Assembly: GCA_033239525.1 (NCBI GenBank)
Contig: BSYO01000004.1
Span: 28,744,037-28,808,036 of the forward strand
Reading direction: 5' to 3'
Origin: Nepenthes gracilis
Lineage: Eukaryota > Streptophyta > Magnoliopsida > Caryophyllales > Nepenthaceae
DNA: 64,000 nucleotides
Under the pieces are notes generated by a model that was given only the letters and a program-made list of their open reading frames with translations, was not told where the DNA came from and ran no database searches. The translations under genes were made by a program, and so were the position numbers. Shown one piece after another: positions 45,685-57,969 of the stretch. Within the stretch, counting starts at the first letter, position 1. Every line of letters begins with the position of its first letter.

Positions 45685-48600
45685 CTAGCAGCACCTGCTC
45701 ATCATGCAGATAGATTCTCTTCCAACCTCCCTAAAGTAATGACACTCAAAAAACAAGTGTTCATGCGTTTCAGGCATAATACCACACAGAGGACAGCCCA
45801 GGTTGCACAGCATAAAATGGGCCAACCTGTCCCTGGTGGTCAGACGACCACGAATAGCGAGCCAAAGAATAAAGGAGTGCAAAGGAGTCCTGATGGTGCC
45901 CAAACAAGGCTGACCCAACCCACTTGATCCTCTTCCAGTAGAAAAACTTCCAAGCCAAGTATTAAAACATCCATGGGAAAATTCCACACAATATTGTCAG
46001 GCATTGAACCATCCGGACTGTATATAGGCATTTCTCTGAAGATGTTTTGAAGCTCAGGTTCCGCTTCATCTTACCAACACCAAAAATTTTCATAAATAAT
46101 TTCTCTAACCAGGCACTTGAAGGGGAGGTCAGTAGTGCCCTGAAAATCGTCACAGAACTAGGAGGGAAGAACTCCAAGTGAATGCCACTGATGGAACCAC
46201 AGGTAAGAATTGCAACCATTTCTGATCGTGAGCGATCTGGTGCCTAACTATTTCCCTCAGATTGAGGATCTTCCAAAGGCTCCAAGGAATCACATTAAGG
46301 ATCTTAATGCTCTAGATGTATCTATCTTTAAGTCTACATGATCTAGAACAATAAACCCAAACTAAGCCTTCAATGTTAGAAATCAACCTCCATAGCTGCC
46401 GAGTAAGTGAAGCCTTGCTCCACAGCAAGAGGCCCGTGATCCCAATTTCCAAGCAACTTTTCCTTCAGTTGCTCCACGCCACAAGAAATTAGCAAGGAGC
46501 AAATCTAACCTCTCAAGGATAGATTTAGGGAAAATAAAGGAGGCCCAGAAAAAAAATGATGTTATTTAAAATAGATTGGATCAACTGCAATTTACCACTC
46601 GTAATGGAGAGACATTTGCTTTTCCAAGATTCAATCTTGTTGGCAATTCTAAGGAGGAGAGGCTCATAGTCAGAAACCTTTGATCTAGAGGAAACGAGCA
46701 GAATACCCAAGTATCTAATAGGCAAGTTGCCTAAGGGAAAACTAGTGGCACCTTGGATAACCCAAACCAAATCCTCCTTAGCACAAATAAAAATCTCACT
46801 CTTAGTACTATCAACTTGCAAGCCGGAAACTTCCTCAAAAATATTGAAGAATTTCATCAAGATGGCAACCAGGTAAGGTTCCACAGCCAAGAACTGCAAA
46901 ACATTATCAGCGCAAGCAAGTATAGTAGTCCTAGTCTGCTTATATTTCCAGGGGAATAAGAAAGCTTTGTCTGAAGAAGTATTAGCAGCAATAATACCAT
47001 GCAGCACATCCATAGCAATAGCAAAGAGATAAGGAGAAATGGGGTCCCCTTGACGAACACCTACAGCTCCTATCACAATGGAGAATGAAGTAGCGGTGAC
47101 ACTGAGTGATCCACTTGATAAAGATAGCTTGAAACTCCACGGTCTCCAAAGCAGCAAAGAGAAAGCTCCAATCCACCGAGTCAAAAGCTTTGTGGAGATC
47201 GACCTTCATAGCATGTCCAGAATAACTCCTACAGGAATGACAGCGATGACGAAGCTCCTGAACAAGCAAGATGTTATCTTCAATACTTCTTCCGAGAATA
47301 AAAGCTGTCTGGCACTTACCAATCACATGCGGAAGCATAAGTCTAGTTCTGGAGGTCAAAATCTTGGAAATGATTTCGTGAAAGACATTACAACAAGAGA
47401 TTAGACGATAATCAGTGATCTTTGCTGGAGTCAGCACTTTAGGGATAAAGCGAATCAAGGTTGCATTAACCTAATACAGCCAGTGTCAAAAAAATCTTTA
47501 ACAGCCTCAGAAATAAGTGGCCAAACCGTTGATCAAAACTTCTTAAAAGAATTTGGGGAGAAACCATCAGAACTGAGCACTTCATCATTGCTGATGCTAA
47601 GTAGAGCCTGATGAATATGATCATTAGAAACGAGGACCAAGAGGGGACCCAATAAATCTAAAGAAACTTTCCTCAACATGAAAGGCTTTAAATCATCAGA
47701 GTGGACAGTAAGCCTACCATTGGGAGTCCCCAACAGTTTTTGAAAGAATGAAATCGCCTCACCATACACATCTTGAAGGCTGGAGGTCTTGGTGCCATCA
47801 ACCTCCATCAGAGCAAGGATTCTCTATCTATTATGCTTCTCAGCCATAGACTTAAAGAAAAGACGAGAGCAAGGATCTCCTTGCTGAAGTGAATGGATCT
47901 TGGCCTTTTGCTTAAGCAGGGATTACTCCCTTAACAAGCATTCCAGGTTATCTTTGCAAAGAGTATGCTCATCCAAAATACGTCTCGAAACAGGAGAGCG
48001 GCCAATTTTCTCCTGACATTCCCCAAGCAATGCTCTAGCTTTCAATACTGCCTTCAAGACAGTCCCCAACCAGGCATCGATCTTCTTAAGCTCCCCTCTC
48101 ACAGCTTTAAGCTTAGAGATGACTTGAAACATAGGAGCTCCTCCCACTTGCCGCTCCCAGCATATCTGGACACTATCATGGAAATGTGGGTGGCTGCACA
48201 AGAAATTGTTGAATCTAAGACATCGACTTCTTGTCCTAGTTGAATCAGCTATAATCACAAAAGGGGAGTGATCCGGGACACCTGGGGAAGGGAATAAAGC
48301 AAAGGAATCTGGAAAGATGACACTCCATTCGAAGTTGACAAAGACACAATATAGCTTCTTCACCTAGTTATCATGAATTTCCCTTCTATTGCTCCATGTG
48401 GTGAAGAAAAAAAAAAACCCTTGAAGTCAAAGATCCTCCAATCCACAACTACCAATGCAAGAATCCATTGCTCTAGAGGAGCTAGAGTCAAATCTACCCC
48501 TGATCATTTCCAAAGGGGAACTAAGAGTATTAAAATCCCCTAAAACAGCCCAAGGAGCGTCCTGAAGAGAAATTGACAGCTCTAGAAGCCGAGCCCAAAG

Positions 48601-48960
48601 TCTCCTCCTCAAGATCTCCTCATTGTCTCTGTACAAACTGCGAGGTTACTTTGTGAATAATGTGCTCCTCCACGTTAAGAACATCAAGGATGACTTCTTT
48701 AGGGTCCCAGCCTAACCAAATATGCTCAACACCACACACGTGATGGTTCATGACTCAGCTCCATCCAACAGCCAAAAGTAGGGCAATGACCATAGCCTTT
48801 AGCACATGGACCTTAGTTTCCACAGTTGCGCACACTTGGAGATCCTATTATCTAATGAAATGCTTCAACTCTCTCACTTTTAAGAGACTGCTAAGGCCCC
48901 TAATGTTCTGGCGGGCAGATCTAATCATCATTTGGCACCAAATCTAGAGAGATTTCTTTT
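45685..48960 (-). pseudogene. LINE ORF2 (endonuclease, reverse transcriptase, zf-RVT), broken
   Basis: Endonuclease traces start near 48920 (WNIRGLSSLLK) and give PWAVLGDFNTLSSP at about 48560-48510. A charged linker spans 48360-47540. Reverse transcriptase spans 47458-46525, with SKILTSR, AFDSVDWSFLFAALE, GVRQGDPISPYLFAI and KLQLIQSILN. The catalytic box reads CADN where FADD is expected, so activity is lost. The zf-RVT region is at 46030-45685 (PLCGIMPETHEHLFFEC), followed by a short YYLENEK segment. At least five interruptions occur. No RNase H domain is present. Confidence 0.82.
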
Positions 48961-49289
48961 AGGCCCTTCTTAGAATTGTTGAGACAATTAACAGTTGAAA
49001 AAAAACTTATCATTAATAATAGCTGATCCACCAGTTGCAGCTTTGTGGAAGGGATGACAGGAGCCAGATCAGGCCCTTTAACCTTCAGCCCAATCAGATC
49101 CTCTCTTTGCACCTCACCACCAGGGTTCTCAAGAGTAGAGAAACTATTAGACAAATCCAAAGCACCAACCCCAATAGAACCATCAGCACAAAGATCTCGA
49201 TCTTCCACAAGGGCAATCCCAGAGCAATTACTAATCAGGTCCTTATCATTTGAGGGAATAACCACAACAGGAGGCCAGAAGTTAATTTC

Positions 49290-50620
49290 CTAGTCCACAA
49301 CTAGATGACATGGAGTCCATCTTCTTTGCCATCTTCCTCTTATAGAATTACACCTCTTATAGAAGGTGGGGCTTCCACATATACTCAACTGCAATATCAA
49401 TAGATAACTCAGTCCCCAAAACAGGATCCAACCCAACAACCAAGGCAATGCAATCAGGAAGATGGACATTGGCCTCCACATCAACACAAGCTCTCACATA
49501 ACGAATCCTTGATAGATTCTCCATTTGGGAATCCACAAAAAGAGGGACCCCAATAGCGCTTGCAACATAACTGAGCCCATCACTGGTCCAATATTCCACG
49601 GGAAGGTTGTAAATTTCATTACAGGTAGGAATATTACTGAGCTCATCATTCTTCATGGCCATCCCATCCAAACTTCCAGGAATATAGGGCTACCTGTAAA
49701 GCTCCACGGAACACCCTCACAAACTTTAATAAAGACTGTCCATGTTAGAAAAATTAAACAGAGAGAATCCAATCAAATTGGATAAAATCTGGACAAGGCC
49801 AACCTTACCCCAGATTCCCCTAGCCATAGCTTCCACAAATGAAAAGGCTGGTTTTTTCCCTAAGAGATAACCCACAAGGGTATTTTCCCAGTTCTTTACC
49901 CCAATTAGAGCCGCATTCAGAGGGGGGAATACACAATTTTTCCATCCCTAGCCCAAGCAGGGTAATAGGAGAGAAGAGATTTACCAGAGCCCTCTGAACC
50001 CACCACCATATCAGCCCAACTACCAGATTGAGCCTCACCACACTGCTATTCCATAGCATAGCAACCAGAAGATTCCTACACCTCCTTAGGCTTGACTGCA
50101 AAAAGCAAGCTCAGTAAGTTACCTCCAAAATCAGGAACCCGATTGTCACCATCCTTTGAACAAGTTCTCAAAGTATCCTGAGCCGCACTTGAAATCTGGA
50201 TGCCTTTAGAGATTAATGCTTCAACTTCATCAGAAAGCTCTAATCGTGACTTCTCAGTCATCCGCAAAACATCGTTTTGCGCAAATCCTTGGAGAACAAC
50301 ACAAGCTTTGAAACACAGCCAGGGAAAGATGGTGAGTCAAGGGGCACAACAGAAGAGGGATGATTGGAATCATCAACAAAGGAACAAGGAAGAGGAGAAG
50401 GAACAATGACAGAGGGCGGGGAAGGCAGGGAGGGGAGGAAAAAACTCCCCTTCATGGACAATTGAGGCCATGAACTAGGAGGTGAAAGGAAGAAGGGAAT
50501 GATGGCTAGGGTTTAGGGTTAGAGGGAAAGGGAAGGAGAATCGAGAGGGAACTTGCCCACAATAAGTTAGGATTGAGTCAAAACAATCCTCTAGTCTCTT
50601 TTTTTTAGCCATAATAAATA
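49290..50620 (-). pseudogene. LINE ORF1 (gag-like, DUF4283), broken
   Basis: RNA-binding ORF1 of plant L1 elements. The DUF4283 core is visible as RGIWGKVGLVQILSN (about 49835-49790), LSNIPTCNEIYNLPVEYWT, then GLSYVASAIGVPLFVD and ALVVGLDPVLGTELSID (49670-49370). The N-terminus is Ser/Pro-rich. The domain is split over at least three frames. A zinc knuckle expected after it is not clear. Confidence 0.7.
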
Positions 50621-50700
50621 AATAAAGAGAAAGTCGTGCAGGAGATAGAGAAAGCAGCATTGAGTAGGCAGCAGTGCTAGGTGGGGAACGGTGATTACTG

Positions 50701-52161
50701 GGCAGGTACCATTCCAGAGGGAGAGGGGAAGGATTAGCAACATTTTCTATTTTCTAAAATTTGGGCAAACAAATTCAACCTTTAAAATAACATTTAATTA
50801 GTTACTGGTGTTTGGAAAGAACTGTTGGTATTTACTTTTGCTAAAAAGGGTAATAGAGGATAGAAGAAAAAGTAAATCATAACAAGAAAAAAGGACAAAT
50901 CCAAACCAATAAGAGACCTTAACTTATGCTAGTTCAGGGTGAGCATTTTAAATTGAGGTTACAATAATTTACTATGAGTTCTCCAGTGAACTCTTGTTTT
51001 ACTGTGAAAACTTCAGAAGACATTATTTTTGATGTATAATACAGTTGATATTGGATGAATTTTGATCCAAGTAATGATAAATAAGGAATCGGCACATAGA
51101 AATAGCACAGTTGGCACTTGATCCCTCCAAATTGGTGCTTGATACAAATTCAAATCTCATTCCATTTCTCCTTTGTTAATTATTAGCAATGCAAAGTGAC
51201 TAAAGAGGAGAGTAAGGAATCCCCCCTTTTTCAATTATCATCACTAAAATCATTGAGATCAATAATACAACTAATGGAATCCTATAGAATTTGTATTGCT
51301 CAAACAATCAGCCATTTCATTTTGTGCTGATAACTCTGAAAATGGATGGAAATTTGGTCTGATCTACATCATGAATCCGAGAAATTATAGAATCAAGAAA
51401 AAAACATCTTCCAGCTTCCTTTGTAGCATGCTGAAAAGAAATACAGGGAACTCATGCTCTGCACATACAAAATTAGAATAGAAGATAGCCACCTTCAATT
51501 GCAGATGGAAATTCAGAATCCAATGATCGATCACCATTAGGAAGCTTCGTGAATGTTACAATCATGGAATCAGCCTGTATTTCTCAGTAAAGGAAAAATA
51601 ATATGTTAAGAATCAGCAGCAAGAACATACAAATACACTTAAATGGAAATGAAAGATTTACAAACATCGTGATTTCACTAGCAACTTTCATCTGTTCAAA
51701 CTTCAAAACCATAAGCACAGTCCAAGTCACCTGTGTTAGCTAAATTCAGTTTTTATAACAAAGTTTTCACAACCCGTGTCTGACATCAATCAACTGAGGT
51801 GTTAAATGACAGGAGATTTTTACAGCACCCTTTTGATCATTAGAGTAAGTGCAAAATAAGTCTCATTGGAAGGGAAACCAAATAAAATCAGCATTCTCAA
51901 ATTGCCTCAGACACCTTGATTTTCACTCTCTTCCTTGGGTGGTGTGGCTGCCACAATGCAAGCAGCTTTAAAGAAGAATTAACAGAATGTCATGCAAGCA
52001 ACTCTAAACACAAGATGATTTTAGGATGTACAATTGCCTCTTCCATCTCAGCCCCCTGTCTCAGTTCATTCATTCTTTTGGATTGATAAGTCAATGTATC
52101 TTCCAAATGGACAGAAGGAAGTCCCACTAAGATTGTCCTATTTTTTGTCCTCCCTCAAAGA
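50701..52161. other. Intergenic DNA with one exon-like segment
   Basis: Mostly unassigned. On the minus strand at about 51575-51480 a segment preceded by an acceptor-like AAATACAG reads ADSMIVTFTKLPNGDRSLD, with a second exon-like piece at about 51430-51330 (HATKEAGRCFFLDSIISRI). The protein family is not recognised. Confidence 0.3.
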
Positions 52162-52286
52162 CCCAACGATAAAAATTTTATCCTAACAATTTCAAAGGTA
52201 TGATTATGACAATACATTAAAATGTGATGAACCCATCTTATAATTCTAGTCGTTCAAGTTATTAAAATAAAATCAACATCGTTGGG
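52162..52286. mobile_element. MITE-like element with CCCAACGAT termini
   Basis: 125 bp. The left end CCCAACGATAAAAATTTTAT and the reverse complement of the right end (CCCAACGATGTTGATTTTAT) agree at 16 of 20 bases. It has no coding capacity. A diverged second copy lies at 52908-53022. The superfamily is not assigned because no clear target duplication was seen. Confidence 0.6.
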
Positions 52287-52907
52287 AGTATGAAAAGACA
52301 CTAAAATAAAAGAATTCTAACAGCTCCCCGAAATAAAAAGCATCGCCCATTATGATCATATTAGGCATAACACTATCTGAAGCTTATCTCTGAGCAAGAG
52401 TTCGACTATCAAGGAGTCCATCACAGCAGGGGAATGTGAATCTCAGTGCAAACCAAGAACAGGCATATCTAGGCACAATTGAAGGCACAAAAAAAATATA
52501 TTAAGAGAGAAAAAAAGGTGATTTGTATACTTCAAGTATTCATAAAACACATGGCACAGAGCACCCACCAGAACACTTGTAAGCAAGCCATTCCTACTTT
52601 CAGCGTCGCTTTTTGACCTTTTTTTGGTGGTTTGGTGGCTTCTGGTTCACCTCAACTCCCTGCTTTCACCAAATGATTGATCCCCCTTTTTGGAGAAAAC
52701 TCAAGCAACCTGAACATACTCTTTTCACATATAGATGAAACTGCACTACTTGCTTCAGTGCTTAACGGAACTCAATTTCTGTTAAGTAATTAATCACTAA
52801 ATAGATAGAAAGAATAGACAAAAACAAGGCTCCATGGGCCTGGTCTGAGGCATACCTTGACCCAGTATGCCAAACCGGGACAGAGAGTGTTAGAGTACTC
52901 CGATAAT

Positions 52908-53022
52908 TCCAACGGTGAAAATTTTATCTAATGATGATTATATTTATAATAAACATCCAACACATTTTGTATTGTTATAATCATAATTGTTCAAGTTACT
53001 ATGATGTAATCCTCATTGTTAA
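52908..53022. mobile_element. Second, diverged MITE-like copy
   Basis: Starts TCCAACGGTGAAAATTTTATC and shares ATAATCATAATTGTTCAAGTT with the copy at 52162-52286 (there ATAATTCTAGTCGTTCAAGTT), in the same orientation. Its right terminus is decayed to CCTCATTGTT. Confidence 0.5.
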
Positions 53023-53989
53023 AAGTATTTGGGATGATAAAAAATAGGACGACCCTAAGCATACCCTGAGCCAATGCATATGTGACACAAAACAAAAAAG
53101 AAGCAACAGACACATGTATCTTATACACAATACAATGGAACATAACACAGTCTACCAACTTGCAGTAAAACCATTGGCCATTGCAAAGACTCAGCTCCCT
53201 CACAGAGGCAAAAACATCAAAACAATGCCAACACCACAAAAGGAAATCTTGTGTGCCTGATTCAGCAACCTCAAGCACCCAATGTAGTCCAGCACTCCTT
53301 CCTTATGAGTAACAATGAAGTCATTGAAGCATAACAGATCTTTGGAGACACCAAGCAAAGAAGTGCAGTCCATCATCAGATCTGCAGTCGCAGACATTCC
53401 ACACAATCACGATGAAATCACCACAAGGTTCAGCATCTCCATCATCTAGCACAAGCGATATGATTACACCAGCAGCCAAAGAAGGAGGACATCGTAGCTA
53501 AGCTGGGGACACTTCTGATTTAATCTCCCACCACATTGCATTCAAGTCTGGTCAGATGCAAGGGCAGTCACCAAATCCTCAAAACCTTTCTACGTTGGGT
53601 AGTTCTTCTGTATCTCAGTGTAAAAAGTGTATCCTTGATGGTGGTGCATACCATGGTAATCACTTGCTCACCATTTTGTTGAGGATTGGATGCAAATACC
53701 TGATTGTTCCTTTCCTTCAGATGAAATAAACAGTTGCTGCTAGAGAAATCAGAAAGGAAGTGGCCATTGCATTTCCAGTTTGCAGCAGCCCATGAAACAT
53801 CCCTCGCCCATCCATAAAAGGGTCAGTGGCAGCTAGCCTACCTGCAAACACCTTTCCAAACACAATTTGAAAAAGGAATATTGGAATTCAATTTCTGTTG
53901 CATATTGGAGAAAGTTCATTTCCAGATTGTGTCTAGTCTTATGGCCTCGATCTGATAATCTTCTCCACAACACAAACTTAGCTTCTGCT
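53023..53989. other. Unassigned DNA, possibly LINE-derived on the minus strand
   Basis: Minus-strand frames between 53400 and 53000 are open and Cys/Phe-rich but match no domain I know. The part next to 53990 may continue the minus-strand RTE fragment, but homology fades. Confidence 0.35.
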
Positions 53990-54222
53990 TTTGTTCTGGT
54001 TTAATCAATTAAAAAAATATCATCCATAAACAACATGCACTGAGAAATCTCATATTGAATCTGTCTTGCAAGCTCATGTATAACTAAAGCAAACAGGTAA
54101 AGACTCAAATACAACCCTTCATGCCCTCCAATCATAGTATGGAAACCCTCAGATATTATTAACCAAAATCCCACACACGTCCTTAATATCATTCATATAT
54201 TTTCTAATAGCTCATGTCCTTA
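53990..54222 (-). pseudogene. RTE-type LINE reverse-transcriptase fragment (minus copy)
   Basis: Reads IRKYMNDIKDV, MIGGHEGLYLSLYLFALV, IHELARQIQ and CMLFMDDIFLID, the order of the plant RTE-type reverse-transcriptase core (GLHQGSALSPYLFALVMDEL then CMLFADDIVLID). The catalytic box reads FMDD. The fragment is short and is abutted head to head by a plus-strand copy of the same segment. Confidence 0.78.
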
Positions 54223-56965
54223 ATTAGTGTTAACTGTAGAAAGAAATACTGACGATTTCTATATTATGATTGGAGAGCATTTCCTGCCTATATTCCACAG
54301 TTATCAATGAGCTTGCATAACATATTCAAATGAGATTCATTAGTGTATGCTGTTTGCAAATGATATTGTTTTGATAGATTAAACTAGAATGGGAATGGAA
54401 GCAAAGTTAGAATAGGATGACATAGGCTAGAGTCTAAAAGGGCTTTAGATTAGTAGAAGCAAAATAGAATACATAAAGTCCAATTTTAGTGATTCTATTT
54501 AGAATAACGAACAAGTAAGATAATGATGAAGATGTTTACCAAAAAAATAATGAACAAGATATTATAAAAAATAGAACAGCTTGTTGCCATAATTTTGTTA
54601 TTTGAGAAAATTGAAAGACGATGTTGCAACACAGAATTATTGCACAGTGGTTAAAATGAAGAACTCATAGGGAGTGCTGTGTGATTCAAAGATACCCCTA
54701 AAATTGGGAAAAAAAATTGTAATACAAGTACTAGACTTGTTTTACTCTATGGTTTAGAATCTAAGTAGTTAAACAATGTGTACGATCAAAACAAAGATTT
54801 ATTTTGATGATGCTAAATTTAAATAAATTGATGGATTATTGAAATTAATTGCGGGCTTGGATCAAAAATTAAGTGTTGGACTGAAGTGGTTTAGGCTCGA
54901 GTAGTGTCTAATGTGTATCTAATACACGCATGAGTGTGTTTTACGGCAAAATCGATGCACTTGAAGTGTACAAGAGAGGTGCTTGTGAGTGTTTAGTCCA
55001 GAATAGTGGTGCCTGATGCATGTTTATTTGGCGCTCTTGTGTAAATTTAAAGAAGCCTTTGTGTCTAAGCCGCATCTAACGGGTGTATGTGCACTAGGCT
55101 ATTATAAATAGGCCTTCTAGCCAATTTCAGCTCATTTGTTCTGAGTTTTTGAGAAAAGAGGGGGAAAAAGAAGAAAAAAGACAACAAAGAAGAGAGAGAG
55201 AATGACAAAGTAAATTTGAAGTGAAATTCAAATGAATCCAAGCAAATCTTTAGTAATTTCAAACTAAGGTAAATGTATCTAAACCCATTTTTCTTTTGTT
55301 CCTTAATCTTTCTGAAATCTCTAAGCATTTTATATTTAAATACTCATAAATATGATATCTACTTCTCTAGATTATATCTTGCATGCATGTTAGCTTGATT
55401 CCCATTTCATGATATTTTCGAAACTTATATCTTAAAATTATAAATGTCACATTAAAATCCTGAAATCCTTATATATATATATTCCTGCATGTCTTTTATT
55501 TGTAGATAAATTGAAGAAAACTCTATCCTGATTTTGATAAAAATGATTTACTTTTTCAGCTTTGATGAAACATCTATATATTTATATTTCGGTGTTGAGT
55601 TTTCAATTTTGATCAAATATGAACCATTATAGAGAATTAATGGAATATATCGGATAAATTCTAATATTTTATATCGAACCTAACATCTATGGGTCAAAAA
55701 AGTGACGTTTAACCCTAACTATGATGAATAATAAATAGTCTACAAACCCACAAGTTGTGAATAGTGGCATATGGCCCTTATATATGTGGAAGCATTTGTA
55801 GCCTGTACCTTGATATTTGACCGTTATTGATGAATCATCACCAATCATTAGTTCTTATATGTTTGGAAGAACTTTATATATTCATGTTCTTATACATTTA
55901 AACGATTTCTGCAGGTTTTATATTTGTACATGTTTACACGAATTCAGCATGTCTTACATCCATATTTGTATATGATTTCTTGCATGTCTATCACAATTTC
56001 AATATTATCAGTATTTCAATTTTGATCGTGAATATTGTCATTTGTATGTTTGTTTACCATATCCATTTGTATAAAAATCATATATGTTTTACTAAACGTT
56101 AAACTCACTCTTATCATCTTTTTACTAACCGTTTAAATTAGCAAGCTTAGATGTAATTATAGGAATTTCAGACGATAAAAAGGCCTTTAGAAGAAATAGT
56201 TTTAATAACGTTTTAGTTGTATTTTGATTTTTGATTAAAATTTGTTAATTTGGTATTTAGAATGTCTATATTATGGCCATGGGCCAAGAATTGTTATAAT
56301 TCAATATAATGTTAGACATATTATTGTTGGTTACTCTGATTTCAAACTTAAGGTGTTTTTCTTACTTATGGTTTAAGTCAATCATGAAATGAGCTATTGA
56401 AGTCACTTTCAGATGCAGCTTTTGGATCCTATACTTTGATATTTATTTATTTATTTATTTATTTATTATCAGACCGTTTAAGGATAATTGCTATAGAATC
56501 ATGTCTCGGTATTTTGATTGGGGTTAAGTCAATTGATAAACATTTGATTATGGATATTAAATTAAGCATTTCGTTATTAGGAGTTTGGACGTGACACAAT
56601 GTATATCAAAAGTAAGCATTGCAGAAATAAAAAAATGTTACGATGGAGAAGTGGATAACTTCTAAAATAAGATCAGCAATAAGTGTGTTCATAATTTTTT
56701 GAAAGTAGCACCTATAAAAGAAATGATGAGAGATAAATAGTAAGGTGGTTCGATCACTTAAAACATAGGGCAAATGAAGTACTTCTGAAAAAGAGTAAGG
56801 TGTTCAGGTTAGAGCAAGAGAAGGATATATAAGACTAGAAAAGAGTAATGTGACAAAACGTCACATGAAATTACTTCTATCCCTGAGGATGCTACATTAT
56901 ATCAAGCAAAATACCATAAGCAAATTCACATAGCCTGGCACACTTAATGGGACTGGCAGCTTTTT
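54223..56965 (+). pseudogene. RTE-type LINE fragment (plus copy), split by a solo LTR
   Basis: Starts in the reverse transcriptase (MIGEH, then CMLFANDIVLID at 54344-54379, catalytic box FAND), continues with AHRIIAQWLK and LDLFYSMV near 54630-54755, is interrupted at 54779-56596, and resumes with KVSIAEIK, VAPIKEMMR and a W(F)DH(L)-type stretch at 56603-56770. The usual RTE ending (RIHIADP-like) is visible near 56915-56935. Frame is lost at several points. The plant RTE ORF2 C-terminal wording is distinctive, so the call is good despite decay. Confidence 0.8.
54779..56596 (+). repeat. Solo LTR, 1818 bp, inserted in the RTE fragment
   Basis: Starts TGTACGATC, ends GGACGTGACA, flanked by perfect 5-bp duplications CAATG at 54774-54778 and 56597-56601. 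Removing it and one duplication restores collinearity of the interrupted LINE. TATAAATA at 55103-55110 is a plausible promoter. Length and GTGACA end suggest Gypsy; no internal domain, primer site or purine tract is present. Contains a (TTTA)n run at about 56442-56466. Confidence 0.9.
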
Positions 56966-57917
56966 TGTCATTTATCAAGGTTGGTGATGTCAAACATCTT
57001 TCTTTTCTTTCTTCCTCTATCCCATCGTGTGCTTCAAGGAATTTGGATAAGAACCACCACATTTTAATCTTTTAAATATATTACACCAGATGTGTAAAAT
57101 GGTGCTTCCATTCACACAACTTGTCAAATGATTACCTTCCAACCAGGACCTGTATTCTGAACACAATCTGGCAACTCAGATTTTGGTGTGTATCTCATTT
57201 AAGACCCTCAATATAAAAGTGAGTTGATCCCATCGAAGCTTTCAACAAGACCAGCCAGATTTTGCCAGACTGAAGTCTCAGTTGATGAATCTGATACAAT
57301 CAGGCATATGGTCAAACTTTAACAGACCAATCCCATATTCCAGAGTACAACCTTTCATGAAACTCAACTCACCCATTCTAGCTCGGAAATCAGTTTACAG
57401 GATTTGAGAAGGAAGAGTTGAGAAAGTATACGTCTGCTGCATTTTCCCAGAAATTAATCCCAAATACTTTAGCGGTTAATTCAGCTCCCTTTTCCTTTAC
57501 ATTCGGTGGCCCACAAAGTCCAGTTAAAAATCAACTGGACCACTGTTAATGCACTGTGACAACAACATTCATCATTTGTTGGAGCTCTCTCATAGTACCT
57601 GTGTGGCCTGGCTTTAAACCAACTGTATCCTAAAGCTCAAGCCGGGCTGACTCAGTTTCTGTCTCACGGTTTTGAATTTCAAGAAGGTAAAAGTTAAAAT
57701 CAGCTGCACAACTGCTCTCTGCTCAAGATCTAATATTCAGTTTCTCTAAACAACAAATTCAAGAAGCCAAAATGAAATTGGAGAAATTTTCTAATGAAAA
57801 TAGTTAATATCCACTGTAATTTTCAAAATGAACGTTTAAATGTCCTTCAAAAGTAAGTAAATAGATCCGAAATATATAAAATGTGGATAATCCCGCTGTA
57901 GAAAAAGCTATGACTCT
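56966..57917. other. Intergenic DNA, no gene recognised
   Basis: Base composition is less AT-biased than most spacers, but neither strand gives a sustained or recognisable frame. Confidence 0.4.
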
Positions 57918-57969
57918 GTTGTGAAGAGTTTAACCATAAATAATCTCTTAACCATCCCATCAAATGAGT
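57918..57969 (-). pseudogene. psaB: Plastid psaB fragment (C-terminal part), minus orientation
   Basis: The minus strand encodes [15 protein letters not shown], a hallmark of the late part of photosystem I P700 apoprotein A2. Similarity begins and ends sharply (about 52 bp). An (AAT)n repeat borders it on the right. It is nuclear-embedded plastid DNA, not a gene. Confidence 0.75.

Larger units (their letters stand above)
45107..50700 (-). mobile_element. Nearly full-length L1-like LINE, decayed, tail to tail with the previous fragment
   Basis: Its 3' end is at 45107, where the minus strand finishes in a run of eight A. The 5' end is near 50700, upstream of a MAKKKRLEDCFDS start (about 50617). 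ORF1 (gag) and ORF2 (endonuclease, reverse transcriptase, zf-RVT) follow in the usual order, then a 3' UTR of about 550 bases. No LTRs. Target duplications were looked for at both ends and not found with confidence. Stops and frameshifts occur in both ORFs, so it is inactive. Confidence 0.85.

Noticed and set aside
47965..48243. Plus-strand frames within 47.0-50.4 kb
   Set aside because: Antisense shadows of the minus-strand LINE ORFs; no domain on the plus strand.
54779..56596. A gene inside the 1.8-kb insertion
   Set aside because: TG..CA ends with CAATG duplications identify it as an LTR; the short frames are AT-rich noise.
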